Source of the DNA: Atherix ibis
Taxonomy: Eukaryota; Arthropoda; Insecta; Diptera; Athericidae
Reading direction: 5' to 3'
NCBI GenBank assembly: GCA_958298945.1
Contig: OY282606.1
Coordinates: forward strand, 72,899,622 to 72,963,621
DNA: 64,000 bases
The position numbers and the translations under genes are program-made. Under the pieces are notes generated by a model that had not been told where the DNA came from, searched no databases, and saw nothing but the letters and a program-made list of their open reading frames with translations. Positions 1 to 13,061 of this stretch are shown piece by piece. Position 1 is the stretch's first letter. Each line of letters starts with the position of its first letter.

Positions 1-424
1 TGACGTCGAATTGAAGAAAAAGAGGCCCCGCTTTGCGAAGAAAAAAGTGCTGTTCCACCACGACAACGCGCCGGCTCACACCTCCGCCGTCGCCATGGCC
101 AAATTGGTCGAATTGCGCTACGAATTGCTGCCCCATCCACCGTACTCTCCAGATTTGACCTCCTGTGACTACTTTTTGGTTCCAAACCTGAAAAAATCAC
201 TCGCCGGGAATAGATTTGGATCGAATGAGGAGGTCATCGTCGCCACGGAGGCTTATTTTGCTTCCCTCGAGAAAATGTATTTTTTGGACGGGTTAAAAAA
301 GTTAGAGCATCGCTGGGCCAAGTGTATCGAGCTTGAAGGAGATTATGTGGAAAAATAAATTGCCACCTTTCCAAAATTTTCGTTTTTCTTTTGTAGGCTA
401 AGTACTTGTTGAATGACCCTCGTA
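1..424 (+). mobile_element. mariner family A, 3' part (5' end outside window)
   Basis: The reading frame ending at 358 codes the C-terminal half of a mariner transposase, with HHDNAPAHTS (second catalytic Asp) and CDYFL (third Asp). The end GTACTTGTTGAATGACCCTC at about 402-421 matches the inverted repeat of the full copy at 6967-8446. The TA at 423-424 is the target site. DNA to the right is a minus-strand retrotransposon fragment, so the mariner jumped into it. Confidence 0.9.
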
Positions 425-487
425 GACTCTGTTGGCTGCCAGCAGCCATGCGCGGATTTTCTCATCCATATTGTTATCGGGTGCGAT
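421..487 (-). mobile_element. non-LTR retrotransposon fragment interrupted by mariner A
   Basis: On the minus strand it reads like the segment at about 27930-27990 (shared words GATAACAATATGGA and CATGGCTGCTGG, then GCCAACAGAG). Coding sense IRAWLLAANR. About 65 bp remain next to the mariner end. Confidence 0.6.
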
Positions 488-3384
488 CATGGACCTCAAA
501 TAGGAAAATAATTTAGAGCGTTTGGTCAAATTTTTCATCACTTGCTAACATAATGGCTTCTCTACCTCATTGAAGTTGCCTGTGACCAGACAGCCACTTT
601 TTCAAAGAGCATTTGTATTTGTCCAAGTCCGACGAATTTACCCAATTAACAAAGTAAATAATCTTGAGATCTTCCGTCAGCTAAATTTTTTATTGGTGTA
701 GTCCCTAGTCTTTCCGCAAGATTTGGAAAGATGATGTCTGAGAAAACCCAATTTACTTTCAGCTTTTTCTTCTATATTATCGGTGTTTAGCTTATTACTA
801 CGCCATGAATAATGTGCTTTTAAGAACGACTTTGTTAACCAATAGTTTCTTTTAATGTAAACAACTTTTCTTATATAGAAAAAAAAATTATTGTAATATT
901 TTTATATTAATAAAAAAATAATATAGGCGCAACTCAGACACCTTGTCTCCATTGAAAAACCCTTTAATTTTTCAGATTTGTATGAAATTTTGAGTTAATT
1001 ATACTGGTTTGTGAAAAAGATTAAATTACGATTTTCTTATAAAAAATTTCTAATCTGGACCTTAATTTAATTTTCCCTCTACCACATCCGGTCTAAATCA
1101 CTATACCAAATTAGGTTTGAAAGGTATTACTAAGTTAAAGAATATTTTAGAATTAATACAACCAATTATTTTTACATAACATTATTTTAGTATAAATCTA
1201 AATTTATTGTCATAAACTTAAATTAATGATCTTTTATAAATTTTCCTTGATCTTTTATAAATTTTACTTGACATTTTTATAGAAATAGTTCTAACAAAGA
1301 TTGTATCTGATGAGACAAAAGCACCATTTTTCTCATCTGGCAGGAGAGAGAATTTCTCAAGGAGTCTCAGAAACACACTATTCTATGAATTTTAAAAAAA
1401 TATTTTCGGGCATCCCTCAGCCTAATTATTAGGGTCTAGTATAACTATTATAAGAAATTTATTTGTTCAATTTTTTTTATTTTTAATCCACAATTTCATT
1501 AAAAAGTTCTGTCTTTTAATTCATCCGAAACCCCAGCAAAATCTTTCCGATGAATTGTGATATCTTGTTTTATCGAAAATAATATTCCGACCATTGATAT
1601 TTTGTATTCTGTTTCTTTGGAAAATATTTCATAAATGGTATGTAACTTAACACAAAATCAAGTAAAATTGAAGAAATTTAAATTGTTATTTGCTTTTAAA
1701 TTCAGAAGGCGTATCATTTTTTTTAAATATTGTTTTGAATTAATCTTTTGAAAATCTACAAAATTGATCAATAAACTAAGTGCTTCGAGAAAAATAGGAG
1801 TACAATGTTGATAAAAGTTATTTTTTGCGCTTAATAAAATTTAATCAAAGAAATTCTTTTTATTGCAGTGGCCAGCATTGTGTGGCAATTTTTATTGTAG
1901 TTGGTCAAATCCAATTTTTTTGCTTCAATGCTTCCCTTAGAAAAAAATCCTTTAATGCAATCATTAAGAGAAAAAATCCCTTAATGCAATCATTTATGAA
2001 GCCTTCACTCAAATTTCATTTTAAATCTTAAACTAAAAAGCTAATTAGTAAAACTCTGAACTTTAATCTATACAAAACAAATTGATGTCATGTCTAAAAT
2101 TTAAGTCAAACATCTCCTTAAATGTAAATAAATAATGTAAGCTAGGTAACCGTTTAAAATCAATTCGAAATAGTAGTTAAGTCAGAGAATAGCATTGAAT
2201 GAGAAGATTTCACATTAAATTCATTTCACCCTTGTTTGAGTAATGGCCATTCTCATGTCAGAGCAACTTAGTTGTTTCAGGTTCTTTTATAGATTTTATA
2301 CTGTTATACCCTCCATGTTACCTTGTCGTATTTATCTCTCGTAGAAACTGATTTTTCCAGAATGCCATTCTTAAACGAATGAAATCCTTTTATCTACGAG
2401 TATACTCCGCACATTACTGTGTCCTTCAATAAGTCGGTCACATTATGAACACCATTCTCTCATCATATGAGCGCAAGGGACAGATTGATTTGTGTTCATA
2501 GTAGAATGTCAAAAATGCCTAATCCCAAAATTTGAAAACCAAATAATGTCTATAAAATGGTAAGGGTGCGAAAAAGTAACGTTTTTGTATAAATAATGTG
2601 CATATTCATACTTCCAGATCTGACTCCATATATAAGGTACGAATTGAGCAGTATATCAACACCAAAAGTATCCCTCTGCAAGGGTCAGCATAATAGTTCT
2701 TTGCAAAATCAACTAGAAGGGAACAAAATATTATTTATAGGCTGACATAGCGTATAATTGAATTTTCCCAAAAATTTACTTAAATTTTTTTGTGAAATTT
2801 AATTGTATAGAAATATTATCTTACCATAATATTATATAATTAATTTATTTTCGATTTTTCGTAGTCTAGTAAGTTTTAATTAGTGTTTGTTAAGTAATCA
2901 ATCAAGTAATTTTCCTTAAAATTTTCCTTTATCTTCTTCAGACAACAGTACAAGAAAATTAAAACTGATATTACGTGTATCTATAATATAAAATAATTTT
3001 CTATAACCGCTATTGAATACCTGCACAAAGTCCAAATTACCTCCACCATTATTTAGTTAAAACTATTATGACTATTCCCAAATTGAAAAAGAAAATTCAT
3101 TTTACATCTGTAATAATCTTAATATAAGAGGCAGATCCTTTTACTTTCTCTTTTCACTTTTAAACTTTTTTTCCACATTTTGATTGGAAGCCTTGATTAT
3201 AAGCGGTGTGGAGAATTTATCGTTGAGGGAGCTTTTTTCGAACAGTTGGACAGGCTTGAAAACGTTTATTTTTATCCATGGATCCGATGACCGACCTCAA
3301 TACAACTTATTTTGCAGTTATCGAGGTCAAGAGTACGTAAATCCGTGATTTGCATTGTGAATTCTTTCCGTTTTTTTTAAAAAT
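488..3384. other. AT-rich intergenic DNA, no gene seen
   Basis: No convincing coding frame. Two small imperfect direct repeats: about 1229-1272 (GATCTTTTATAAATTTT twice) and about 1939-1995 (TTAATGCAATCATT twice). A 68-codon open frame at 1825-2031 is low-complexity. Confidence 0.5.
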
Positions 3385-3640
3385 TCACACGAAAAATTCA
3401 TTTTTTAGGAATTTACATGAAAAATTCACTTAAAAAAATTCACACCGAAAATTCACTAAACATATGAACACAAAAAATTCAATTCAGAAACTCATACAAA
3501 AAATTATCTTCCAAGAATTCACGCAAAAAACTCCTTTTTCAAAAATTCGCACGAAAAATTCCTTTTCCAAGAATTCACATGAAAAATTCACTAAAAATAT
3601 GCATACGAAAAATTCAATTCAGAAATTCTGCTTTTCAATT
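3385..3640. repeat. degenerate minisatellite based on AAAAATTCAC
   Basis: About ten diverged copies of a 20-32 bp unit with consensus near ATTCACACGAAAAATTCA. A higher-order period of about 134 bp shows as TTCACTAAACATATG at about 3452 recurring as TTCACTAAAAATATG at about 3586, each followed by AAAAATTCAATTCAGAAA. Confidence 0.85.
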
Positions 3641-3739
3641 TGACCTAAAAAACTTTTTGGCATACAAATAAGATTATGCCACATGAAAATAATAAAAAAC
3701 TAAGAAGAAGAAAAAGAAGAAATTTCCAATCCATATTTT

Positions 3740-3960
3740 TGGTTTCTTAGTAATAACGATGACGGCAGCCGTCGTTATTTCTGTCGGTTTTACAAATCGA
3801 CGAAATCTCATCACCTATACTGACAGCCAAGCCGCCCTCAACGCTATTAGCGGACCAATTGAAAGATTCTGTAGTCAACGAGACTCGATAAAGCCTACTT
3901 AACAATAGGAGTGTTGAGTTGCGTTTGGTGCCGGAGCTTGTAAGAATCATGGGATGTGAA
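3740..3960 (+). mobile_element. non-LTR retrotransposon RNase H fragment
   Basis: One + frame reads ITYTDSQAALNAISGPIE, the second-Asp motif of the RNase H domain in LINEs of the Jockey/I/R1 type, then stops. No reverse transcriptase motif is attached, and the minus-strand frames here are shadows. Confidence 0.65.
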
Positions 3961-6900
3961 CGTGCTGATCAGTCTTGTGCTTACAGTTATTCCTAATATA
4001 CCTTTCATATTAATAGAATGGGGAAAAAACATCCTTAGCCATACGTGCAAATACAGTAGTATTGAGACCTTCTTAGTTCTAATTGGCCAACTTTCCACAA
4101 AGTGGTCTACCCAACATTCTTACCGAAATTCTGGGCACAACAGCTGCTCCGAATTCGGATAAAGAATATTACTCTCATCCATAACTTTATTTTTGGTAAC
4201 CACATACGTCCTATGTGCCAATACTGTAACTATTCAACATATATTGAGCAAATGTCATCAAACCCAGAATTTATTTTCAAGTAGTGTTCTTGCCATTGTG
4301 GAGCTCATAAATCCAACAGTTTCATTTTCAAGTCTTCTTCAACCTGATCAAATATACAAACGTGATTGACAAAATTTAACAAATTCTAACTATTCGGTCC
4401 TACTAAAAACAGACCAGCTTTGTTTAGAAAACTAGTAACCCCCACCCATACGAAACTTGAAGTCACCAAAGGGCCTTATGGCCGTGGTGCTATAAAAATA
4501 GACTTTGTTTCATATCTAAGAAACCTTATATACAAACAAACCGCTTTAAATAGTCTCCAAGGATACCTATCAGGAAGTAGGAGCAACTAAACTGTTTGGA
4601 AATGTGGCGCACTTATCGTTTAGCAAGAATCTATGACCTTTCGACAATAAGAAAAAATTTCAAGTTCAACATTGTCCCCGAAGAACCTTTAGTTACAATT
4701 GTGCCCAGAATCACCTACTCCAGCCTTAATAAAGTTTATACTATTCTTAAAATAATGTATTTTACGAATATTTTCATAAATATTGTAGTATAAAACCATT
4801 AAGGTGTAAATATTTTTCAAAAAAAAATTCAGATTATTTTTTTAAAAATTCTATTAGAAATGGTTACTATTCAAGCTGAGGAGGATTCTCATTTATTTGG
4901 ACAAAATAACAACCAAATAGCATGCTGAGTATAAACAATTTTATCATTGTAGCATAATGGACTGAATTCCTTATAAATAAGCGCAAATTTCAAATACAAA
5001 ATAATTTCCATTTAATCAAATAGAATCGGAGTCCAACCGAGCAAAGTAATTTTCTGCAAATTAGAAAAACATGTCAAATAAACACTTATAAATATTAATC
5101 CGTGAAGAGTGAGTCGAATCAAGTGTGGTAAATAACAAGAACCGAAAAGGTCAGCTGTCGATTAAAAAAAAAACCTTGTTGTTTGGGTATTAGGATCAAC
5201 TCTTGCATTTGTAGCTATATAGACAAGAGGGTTGTTGAGGTTAACTTTAGAAAAGGAAACTTACCAAAGACTAAATATTTATTAACGGAGTAAAATTAAA
5301 TTTATTTTTTCTCATCCTGTTTTGTCATCCTGTGTAGTATACCTTCGATTAAAGAATATCTGGATAGACCCGTATGTGTACGTCAGATTTCCGTATATGC
5401 ATACACAATTTCGTGGCATAATTATTGCAGAAGCGGCGAGAAATCGTACTTCTTATATACTTTTGTGTAGATTTTTTTATTCGTAATATTGTAGAAATTT
5501 ATTGAATTCCAAAAAAATAATTTATATTCATTTTAATTCACTTATTGGAAACAAAAATATAATTTAAACAGAATGATAGGCAATTTTTATTTTTTGTACA
5601 ATCTTTTGATATGAAATAAAATTGTATTTTAGGTTTATTATTTATTTTATAAATATCCATTAAATATGAAGCGCCTCAATTTTGTAGACTTTTAAAACAC
5701 GCCATTCTCCATGAAAGTGGTAGCATATCGAAATGCTTGCATACGTTTGTTATTTTTCAAGTGGTTATTTTGGCACTTATCGGATATTCTTTGCACTTAT
5801 TGGTAGTTTTTATATTCTTTGAAATATTTACGAAAAAGTAAGTATTAATATAAATAGTTATATTGTTGATAATATTTAATAGGAAGTTTTGATTTCAGAA
5901 AATGAAGCATTTTATAAAGAATTACTGGTAAATCAACGGAATGAGGAAGCCGGGAATTTCTTTGTTTCAGTAAGTTGACATCTTCATTTTTACTATAAAA
6001 AATAACAAAAATTTAGTTTATGATGTGCCTAAATGGTTTTTAATGATTTATTTGGTCCAAAATTGATTAAAAAATGTAAATTTCGTCATTCACTAAATGT
6101 AAACAAATGTGATGTTGACAGTTCAATATTTACCAGAAAATAGATCAGTGCCAGCGTACGTAAAGTGTGTGTAAGAAAATTTAAGTGAAATAATTTTTCA
6201 GTCTGTTTTCCATTGTTGTGTTTATTGTGTTAAAATAAATGAAGTATATTCGATAGGCTTATTATTTAAATAAATTTGTTTGCATTTGTGCTTTCGCTTG
6301 CTCTATTATACCATACTATAATTCATTTACTAAATAATATTGTTTTCATTTTTTTTAGAATATTAGTTATTAATTATTTAAGTACATTAAATTTTTCATC
6401 TTTTAATTTAGTTTTAAAGCATTTCCTGTAATGTTGTACACGATTAACTTCTATATTATAAAGAATTTGATGTAATGTTCTATGTAATTAATGCTTTCTT
6501 TTTTAATTTAATTTAAATGCACATGCCCTATTTAAATTACCATTTCTATTCACAAACACACATTTATATTATAAAGAAGATTTTTGTATCTATGTGTACT
6601 TATGCTTGTTTAACATTTAAATTTATATTTACTAAGTTGCGGTGTGGTTTTATTTCAACATAATATCACATTCTCTCATTTAATTCATTTTGCATTTTTA
6701 GAATGGATTTTTATTTGTGCACATAATTGTTTTCATATAATCAAATAACTTGTAATTTATATTTTTATATGCTCTTCCACTTCATAATTCTGATATAATA
6801 AATAATATATAGTGAAATAAATAAAATGAAAATATAATAAATAAATAAATAATATTTTAAAATAGAATACTGTATTTTATTGCAAATTTCCAAAACTAAT

Positions 6901-6966
6901 TCCATCAAACAACAACGCCCGCAATATTAAAAAATCTATTTGTTTATGCATAATTGACATCATATA
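3961..6966. other. AT-rich intergenic DNA, possible LINE debris at the left
   Basis: 4000-4800 has scattered short + strand frames that may be decayed continuation of the adjacent retrotransposon, but no motif is clear. 4800-6966 is AT-rich with no supported coding sequence. Confidence 0.4.
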
Positions 6967-7088
6967 CGAGGGTCATTCAACAAGTACTTAGCCTCACCAC
7001 CCCATGGAACTGCTGTCACAAAAGAAATTTACCATCATGCAGTACATTTTTTTAATAGCCTACTGTCAAAGTTTCAGTCATTTTCCTT

Positions 7089-7520
7089 CATTAGTTTGGT
7101 TTTGAGAGCCTTTGAAAGCGAGCGTGTCGGTCGGTTGCACAAAAATGGAAAAAGAACAATATCGTTCGGTGATTAGATTCTTGTTTTTAGAAGTGAAAAC
7201 GCGCAGCGAAATCAAAGATCGCTTGGATGCTGTGTATGGTGGCTCTTTTCCTTCGATGGCGACCGTCAAGAATTGGTTCAACGAGTTTGTTCGTGGCCGC
7301 GAAACATTAGTTTTGTTTTGGGAGCCTTTGAAAGCGAGCGTGTCGGTCGGTTGCACAAAAATGGAAAAAGAACAATATCGTTCGGTGATTAGATTCTTGT
7401 TTTTGGAAGGGAAAAGGCGCAGCGAAATCAAAGATTGCTTGGATGCTGTGTATGGTGACTCTTCTCCTTCGATGGCAACCGTCAAGAATTGGTTCAACGA
7501 GTTTGTTCGTGGCCGCACGT
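7089..7520 (+). repeat. 216-bp in-frame tandem duplication inside mariner A
   Basis: Positions 7089-7304 and 7305-7520 are near-identical with period 216 (72 codons), covering the 5' leader, start codon and the first helix-turn-helix to FVRGR. A few substitutions separate the copies (for example EVKTRSEIKDR versus EGKRRSEIKDC). Confidence 0.93.
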
Positions 7521-8384
7521 CGGTTTTTGATGAGCCACGCCCAGGTGCCCCGAAAACGGCTGCTACGGAGGAAAACGTTAAAAAAGTCCACGATCTCGTG
7601 TTGGTAGACCGTCGATTGAAGGTTCACGAGATAGCTGAGACTGTGGGCATCGCAGTAGGAACGGTGCATCATATTCTACACGAAGAACTGGGCATGAGAA
7701 AGCTTTTGGCTTGCTCACACCGGAAAACAAGCGCAACCGTGAGACCACATCGGCGACGTGTTTCAGCGCAATCCAGCGGAGTTCTTGCGTCGTTTCGTGA
7801 CCGTCGACGAAACATGGATTCACTGGTACACCCCAGAGACCAAGGAACAGTCGAAACAGTGGACTTCACGCGGCGAACGTGCTCCGAAGAAGGCGAAGAC
7901 TGTTCGATCGGCCGGAAAGGTGATGGCCACCATTTTCTGGGATTCACAAGGTGTGATCCACATCGATTACCTCCAGAAGGGTAAAACAATCACGGGGCGC
8001 TACTATGCTGACTTATTGGGCCGATTTGACGTCGAATTGAAGAAAAAGAGGCCCCGCTTTGCGAAGAAAAAAGTGCTGTTCCACCACGACAACGCGCCGG
8101 CTCACACCTCCGCCGTCGACATGGCCAAATTGGTCGAATTGCGCTACGAATTGCTGCCCCATCCACCGTACTCTCCAGATTTGGCCCCCTGTGACTACTT
8201 TTTGTTTCCAAACCTGAAAAAATCACTCGCCGGGAAAAGATTTGGGTCGAATGAGGAGGTCATCGTCGCCACGGAGGCCTATTTTGCTTCCCTCGAGAAA
8301 ATGTATTTTTTGGACGGGTTAAAAAAGTTAGAACATCGCTGGGCCAAGCGTATCGAGCTTGAAGGAGATTATGTGGAAAAATAA
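7145..8384 (+). pseudogene. mariner A transposase with duplicated N-terminus and two frameshifts
   Basis: Cut-and-paste transposase of the D34D mariner type. MEKEQYRSVIRFLFLE opens at 7145 and again at 7361. The second copy runs through FDEPRPGAPKTA and the second helix-turn-helix, then frame changes near 7705 and 7753 separate it from the catalytic part (VTVDETWIHW, HHDNAPAHTS, APCDYFLF; 34 residues between the last two Asp). All three catalytic Asp remain. Protein ends ELEGDYVEK. A single functional product is not possible from this copy. Confidence 0.9.
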
Positions 8385-8629
8385 ATTGCCACCTTTCCAA
8401 AATTTTCGTTTTTCTTTTGTAGGCTAAGTACTTGTTGAATGACCCGTATGAAAATGGCCTTAAACGAACTGCTTCATTTGCATACTGAAGTTTAAAATTG
8501 GCCCCTACTGATTTACGCCATTTCTGTTATTTTGCATGTGTGTGCGTTCTACGAATGTTTTGCCAGCAAAATTGTGCCACAATTTTTGTGTAGAGGCCTA
8601 TCCAGTTCTTCTATAGTCTAAAGTGTAGA

Positions 8630-8720
8630 CAGATATCTGTGTAATCCCCATGCACAGCCCCATGCAATGTCCCCCATGCACAGCCCCATGGATTACACAA
8701 CCCCATGCAATGTCATAGCT
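8630..8720. repeat. short CCCCATGCA tandem and inverted repeats
   Basis: CCCCATGCACAGCCCCATG occurs twice, with CCCCATGCAATGT repeated as well. The block is bounded by GTGTAATCC at about 8639 and its inverse GGATTACAC at about 8690, so it can fold back. Confidence 0.75.
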
Positions 8721-10744
8721 TTCTATAAAAGCACGAGGTGCATGATATTTTCGCTTAACACTATTGAATCAAAAAAAAACTGAGGAGGATTTTTTTTTGT
8801 TATAGTAAGGAAATTACTGTGGTTAACCCACATAACCTTACTTGGTCGCATTTATGAGCCCACCTCATCATGTTGCCGATCTAACCACGAATCCACTGCC
8901 GAGATGAGATGAGCAAATGAGGAGTGCTTTGATATATCTGCAGTGCTCATGAGTGTGGCAAGCCCACGTACTTTAAAACTAAGTTGCTCAGTTTCGCTCG
9001 ATACATCGAGTTGACTCAGGATTATAATTTTTCTCTTGTTCTGATGTGTTGTGTTGGCCTACTAGTGGGAGTCTAGTTGGTTACCAAAATTACTAATTCA
9101 AATCTCATTTTACTTCTTTAGGCGAAGGGGGGGGGGGGGGGGGCTTCTTGGTAAGAAAGCTTCTAAACTTGGCGAAAGACATAGGATAACATTTGATTCG
9201 TAGAAGATGTACAAAACTTTAATCTTGCTAGCGCTTATGCATCATTGAAAAACTAAAGTCCATAACAAGAATCTACAGAAAAAAAAAAACTAATGTCCAA
9301 AAATTTCTACAGAAAAGGTTCAAATGAACTTGTCTCTTCTTCTCTATGGAAGGATTTCTTTGACCAAGGCGATGAAGATATATTGAGATTGATAAAGTTG
9401 TTGATTCCGGAGCAAAACCTGGATATCTGGAATTGTTTAATTCAGCAAGCTATCAGTTATGACGTCAATGATACTAATGTTGGATTTGAGTTGTTTTTAA
9501 ATTTTTGCTTGAAACTGTGAAGTTAAATGATAAAGAACTCGTCAAAATAATCTCTGAACAGTTCAGCATTAAGATAATTCCATTTTTATTGAATTTTTTT
9601 AATTAATATATTAATTCCAATTCGTTAAAAAATTAAAAGAACTAACAAAATGCGTATTGCATTTCGAAGCAATATCAATAACGCTAACGACTTACATAGA
9701 TAATCATTTAATAATGATACAATTCTAGATCGAAATGATAAGTTATTTCCCTTGAATATGAAAAATAATAAAGATTAGACAAGTGATCCGCAATCTAACA
9801 TGTGAGCTATAAAAATAGTCCTTGAACATCTTGTCCACTTCAAATAAATTCAAGTAGTTCTTGAAAAATTGAAACATAAACAACCCCTCGTGTTTATATC
9901 GCCCCTTTCTTCTCTGTATGTATCTTTCTCTATCCACTATCAAAAATCTTCCCTATTGAAGTAATTTCCACCACGTTTGTGTCATGAACGAAGTATATCG
10001 TGTAGTAGCCCAAAAACTATATATTGTTAAGTGATTCATAGGTTCTACAAAAGATGAAAATATTACTAGTATTTTTTTTTGTAATATACTAACACAAAAT
10101 GTTTAAAATATTTTTTTATTCGTTTGGTAAAAATTGTAATAGGACATAGAGGGATAAGTACACATATAAAAAAAAATATTCCTCTTACGAGGGAACAAAT
10201 TGCCATTCCCTTTGATATGATTGTGCGCCCTTTAGAATATTTTCCGTACGCCACCAACAAACATGATCAGCACCACTCGGAATCAATGCGTAAAATCTAC
10301 AACCACCGACTAATTGCATTTCAATCACACACTGACTATTCGGCACTATTCAAACAAATGCAATTCGATATTATTGACTTAGAATTCAGTTCCGTTTGCC
10401 ATCGTATAATTCATACATTCATATTAAAGGGTTGATGAAAGAAATACCATCTTTATGTACCCAAGTGCATATTTTAACTAAGTTTCTTTTCCAGCTATCA
10501 AATCAGACCAGTATCGTATAATATATTTTGCTTCTCATGCGTTCATATTGAATTGAAACTATTCCCTGTATTTACGGAAAGCTAATTATTTTATTAACAG
10601 ATCTCACTTCTCATTGGAGGTATTTCAGAAAAGGTTAACTATTCCAGAACAATTTTTAATAACGACATGGTAAATAAATTTGATATTTTTAATATTTTTG
10701 GAACAAAATAAATGCTTTTCAGCACTTCTTTTTACAGTTTATTT
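8721..10744. other. intergenic DNA with poly-G run, no supported gene
   Basis: A run of 17 G lies at 9127-9143. Two open frames, 9293-9520 (75 codons) and 10124-10435 (103 codons), show no domain I recognise and no splice or promoter context. Confidence 0.45.
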
Positions 10745-10902
10745 TATTATACAATATTATCTGGTAATATTTGGAACTATTGCTTCTTGCAAAACTCTTC
10801 ATAAGTACTTCCACGGATGTAAGGCATACTTTTCTTGCATTTCTGCCTAGTTCATCCCAAAAGAGTTCAATAGCATTCAGCTCAGGAGACCGCGGTGGCT
10901 AA
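10745..10902 (-). mobile_element. Tc1-like transposase C-terminal fragment
   Basis: Minus-strand reading PPRSPELNAIELFWDELGRN is the third-catalytic-residue block (SPELNAIE, Glu) of Tc1-type DDE transposases, continuing to a stop near 10745. The rest of that element is missing; mariner sequence abuts at 10903. Confidence 0.75.
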
Positions 10903-11443
10903 TTACGAAATTATTTTCCGAACAATCCAATGGTTGATTAATTTTTTTTTAAGTGAATCATTCACTTTGTCCAACTGATGACAGTGCACTTCAGAATTGA
11001 TCGTTGTGTTGCTCGGTAGAAGCTCAAAATAAACGATTTCTTTGAAATCCCACCAATCAGATAGCATAGCTTTTTTTTTGATGAATATTGGCTTTCGAAG
11101 TGCTTTGAGCCTGTTTATCTTTTCTACTCCAGGATCTTTTCCACTTAACATTTTGGCACTGGCGCTCACTTAACACATCTTCTCTATACACATCGGATAA
11201 TTTTTTTCTTGCTTCAACTCCATTTTTATCTCTTCTATACTAAAAAACTAAAATATGCCGAAAATGCTGTTTCTCACTTTCCATATTTAAAAGGGCCCAA
11301 AATCTATTGTACAGAATCAATCGAGCAAAGCCTTGCTATATCAGCTTTCAAAATACATATGATTATGCGGCTTAGGTATGAAGTTGGTTGTGAAAAAATA
11401 CAATTAAGTCCTCTGTTGGGAAACAACGAAATTACTTTCCCAA
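10903..11443 (-). mobile_element. mariner family C fragment, rearranged
   Basis: Minus-strand coding pieces WWDFKEIVYFELLPSNTTIN and the N-terminal leader resemble the copies at 18289-19054 and 52619-53184. The right inverted repeat at about 11425-11443 has lost about 9 bp. At 10904-10929 a family C inverted repeat lies in the wrong orientation for a simple left end, so this is a junction of two copies or an inversion. Confidence 0.75.
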
Positions 11444-11640
11444 TATTTTTCCTGTTTTTTCTCTGCTGATAATTTATTTAAATAATTCATGGAAAGCTTT
11501 TCATATATTTTGGATCTTGTCGTGCAGAAATATAAACCCATCATTTTTATTAATTCTAATAAAAATTCAAAATTTCCCTCAATTTAATAAATAGAAAACC
11601 TTGGCTTCACAAAAAAAAACAATCTTATCTCCACTAAAAT
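11444..11640. repeat. repeat shared with about 53186-53400
   Basis: TTTTTTCTCTGCTGATAATT, AAGCTTTTCATATATTTTGG and CTCAATTTAATAAAT occur in the same order beside the mariner C right end in both places, so the mariner sits in (or was copied with) an older dispersed repeat. Confidence 0.7.
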
Positions 11641-13061
11641 AAGTCCCAAAATATTTTACTGAAAGCACCAATCATTGGGCCAATATTATATATCCTTCTG
11701 TTCTGCGATTTGTTCCAAGCATCACAAATTTTGATTTATTGCTCTATAGGGCAGAGGTCCAATATTACAGTGTCCAATTTTTTGGTAATAGGCGTTTATT
11801 TATTATTTATAATGCGCAACAATGGTTTCCAAGCAGGTATTTGGCATTGAAGATCTGCATTGATTGACCGCTGCAAGCCATATTTAATTGGGATGTTGTT
11901 GCCGTTACGGTCAGATGTTGCTATGACTTCATCTTCAGCAAAAGTAGTTTTTTTAAATTATATTTAACCGTTTCTCATCATATATTTAGCTATATGAAAA
12001 AATTGGTGATTACTTTTCCCGTTTCAATAACACATTTCAATCTCAGCGAAAGCTCAATATCGAATACATTTTTAAGTAAAACCTGGAATTCTTGAAATCA
12101 ATAAAAAACGAAAACATTGCACTAAGGATTTTTGAAAATTTTAAGCCGATAGCTAAATAATATTTATTTTAAAAATATTTTTAATTTAATTATACCAAAA
12201 TCTTTCCTATGACTCAAAATAAATTTGCACTTATCAATTTATGTTTAAATAAGTAAAATAACAAAAATATATATAAGGACAATATTAAAGTTTAAAATTA
12301 CATTATTTAGAGAAAAAAAAGTACCCTTCATTAAGCTTATTAATATAATAATGCTCTTAGAAGCTTACATATTACCATTCCCCTTAATATGGGATTATAA
12401 TAACTATTTCGTAAAAGGATCAGAATAACTATTTTCAACCAAAAAAATCCAGAATCTCTATTTAACACTCCACTACTTTATGTTATTGAAAATCTATTAA
12501 TAATATTACATTGTCAAAATTAAAAAAAAAACTCATATTTCGCTTATTGTAGAAATAAATCACATTCCATTATAACAATACACATACTACTTAATCTTTG
12601 TTTTATAATTAAAATCCTATTCAAAATGAAATTATGTAATTATTTTCAATAAAATTGTAGCATTAAAGGATCTTCAATTTCTTAAAAAAGACTAGAGTTG
12701 CTCTTAGTAATTATTTTCAATAAAATTGTAGCATTAAAGGATCTTCAATTCAATAATTGATATAGAATTTAATCTAAAAGTATAAGGCTTACTGGAAAGG
12801 AAATACAGTTTCTAAAAAAAAGTGTCGTGTACTTGGAAAGTATCAAAACAACTACTTTAAATGTTAAATTTTAATGGTATACGTTAAATATAAAATGGCA
12901 GCTAAATAGAATAGAGTACACCCTCTATTCCAACTTAAATTAGAAACAGAAAAACATTCGAAAGTTAATCGAACAAAATGGGAAGTAAAAGAAAAATTGA
13001 ATTTCAAGTCGGTATTACCGGAAAAAATCGAATGTTGGCATTTGTGTGAATTTATCTATTA
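11641..13061. other. AT-rich intergenic DNA, no gene
   Basis: No coding frame of note. A 44-bp direct repeat (core GCATTAAAGGATCTTCAATT) starts at about 12636 and again at about 12707. Confidence 0.5.

Larger units (their letters stand above)
6967..8446 (+). mobile_element. mariner family A, nearly complete copy
   Basis: Left inverted repeat CGAGGGTCATTCAACAAGTA at 6967 after target TA. The right end is the mirror image but lacks two bases (GACCCG instead of GACCCTCG), followed by TA at 8447-8448. It encloses a D34D transposase pseudogene. Same family as 1-424. Confidence 0.93.

Noticed and set aside
3385..3640. CRISPR-like array
   Set aside because: Repeats are degenerate, spacers are not unique sequence of constant length, and the DNA is from an insect; it is a minisatellite.
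9293..9520. 75-codon open frame (SSSLWKDFFDQGDEDILRLI...) as a small gene
   Set aside because: Not very low-complexity and the start follows an A run, but no family, promoter or splice context; single exon of this size is expected by chance.
10124..10435. 103-codon open frame
   Set aside because: No recognisable domain, and it overlaps an antisense frame of similar quality in AT-rich DNA.
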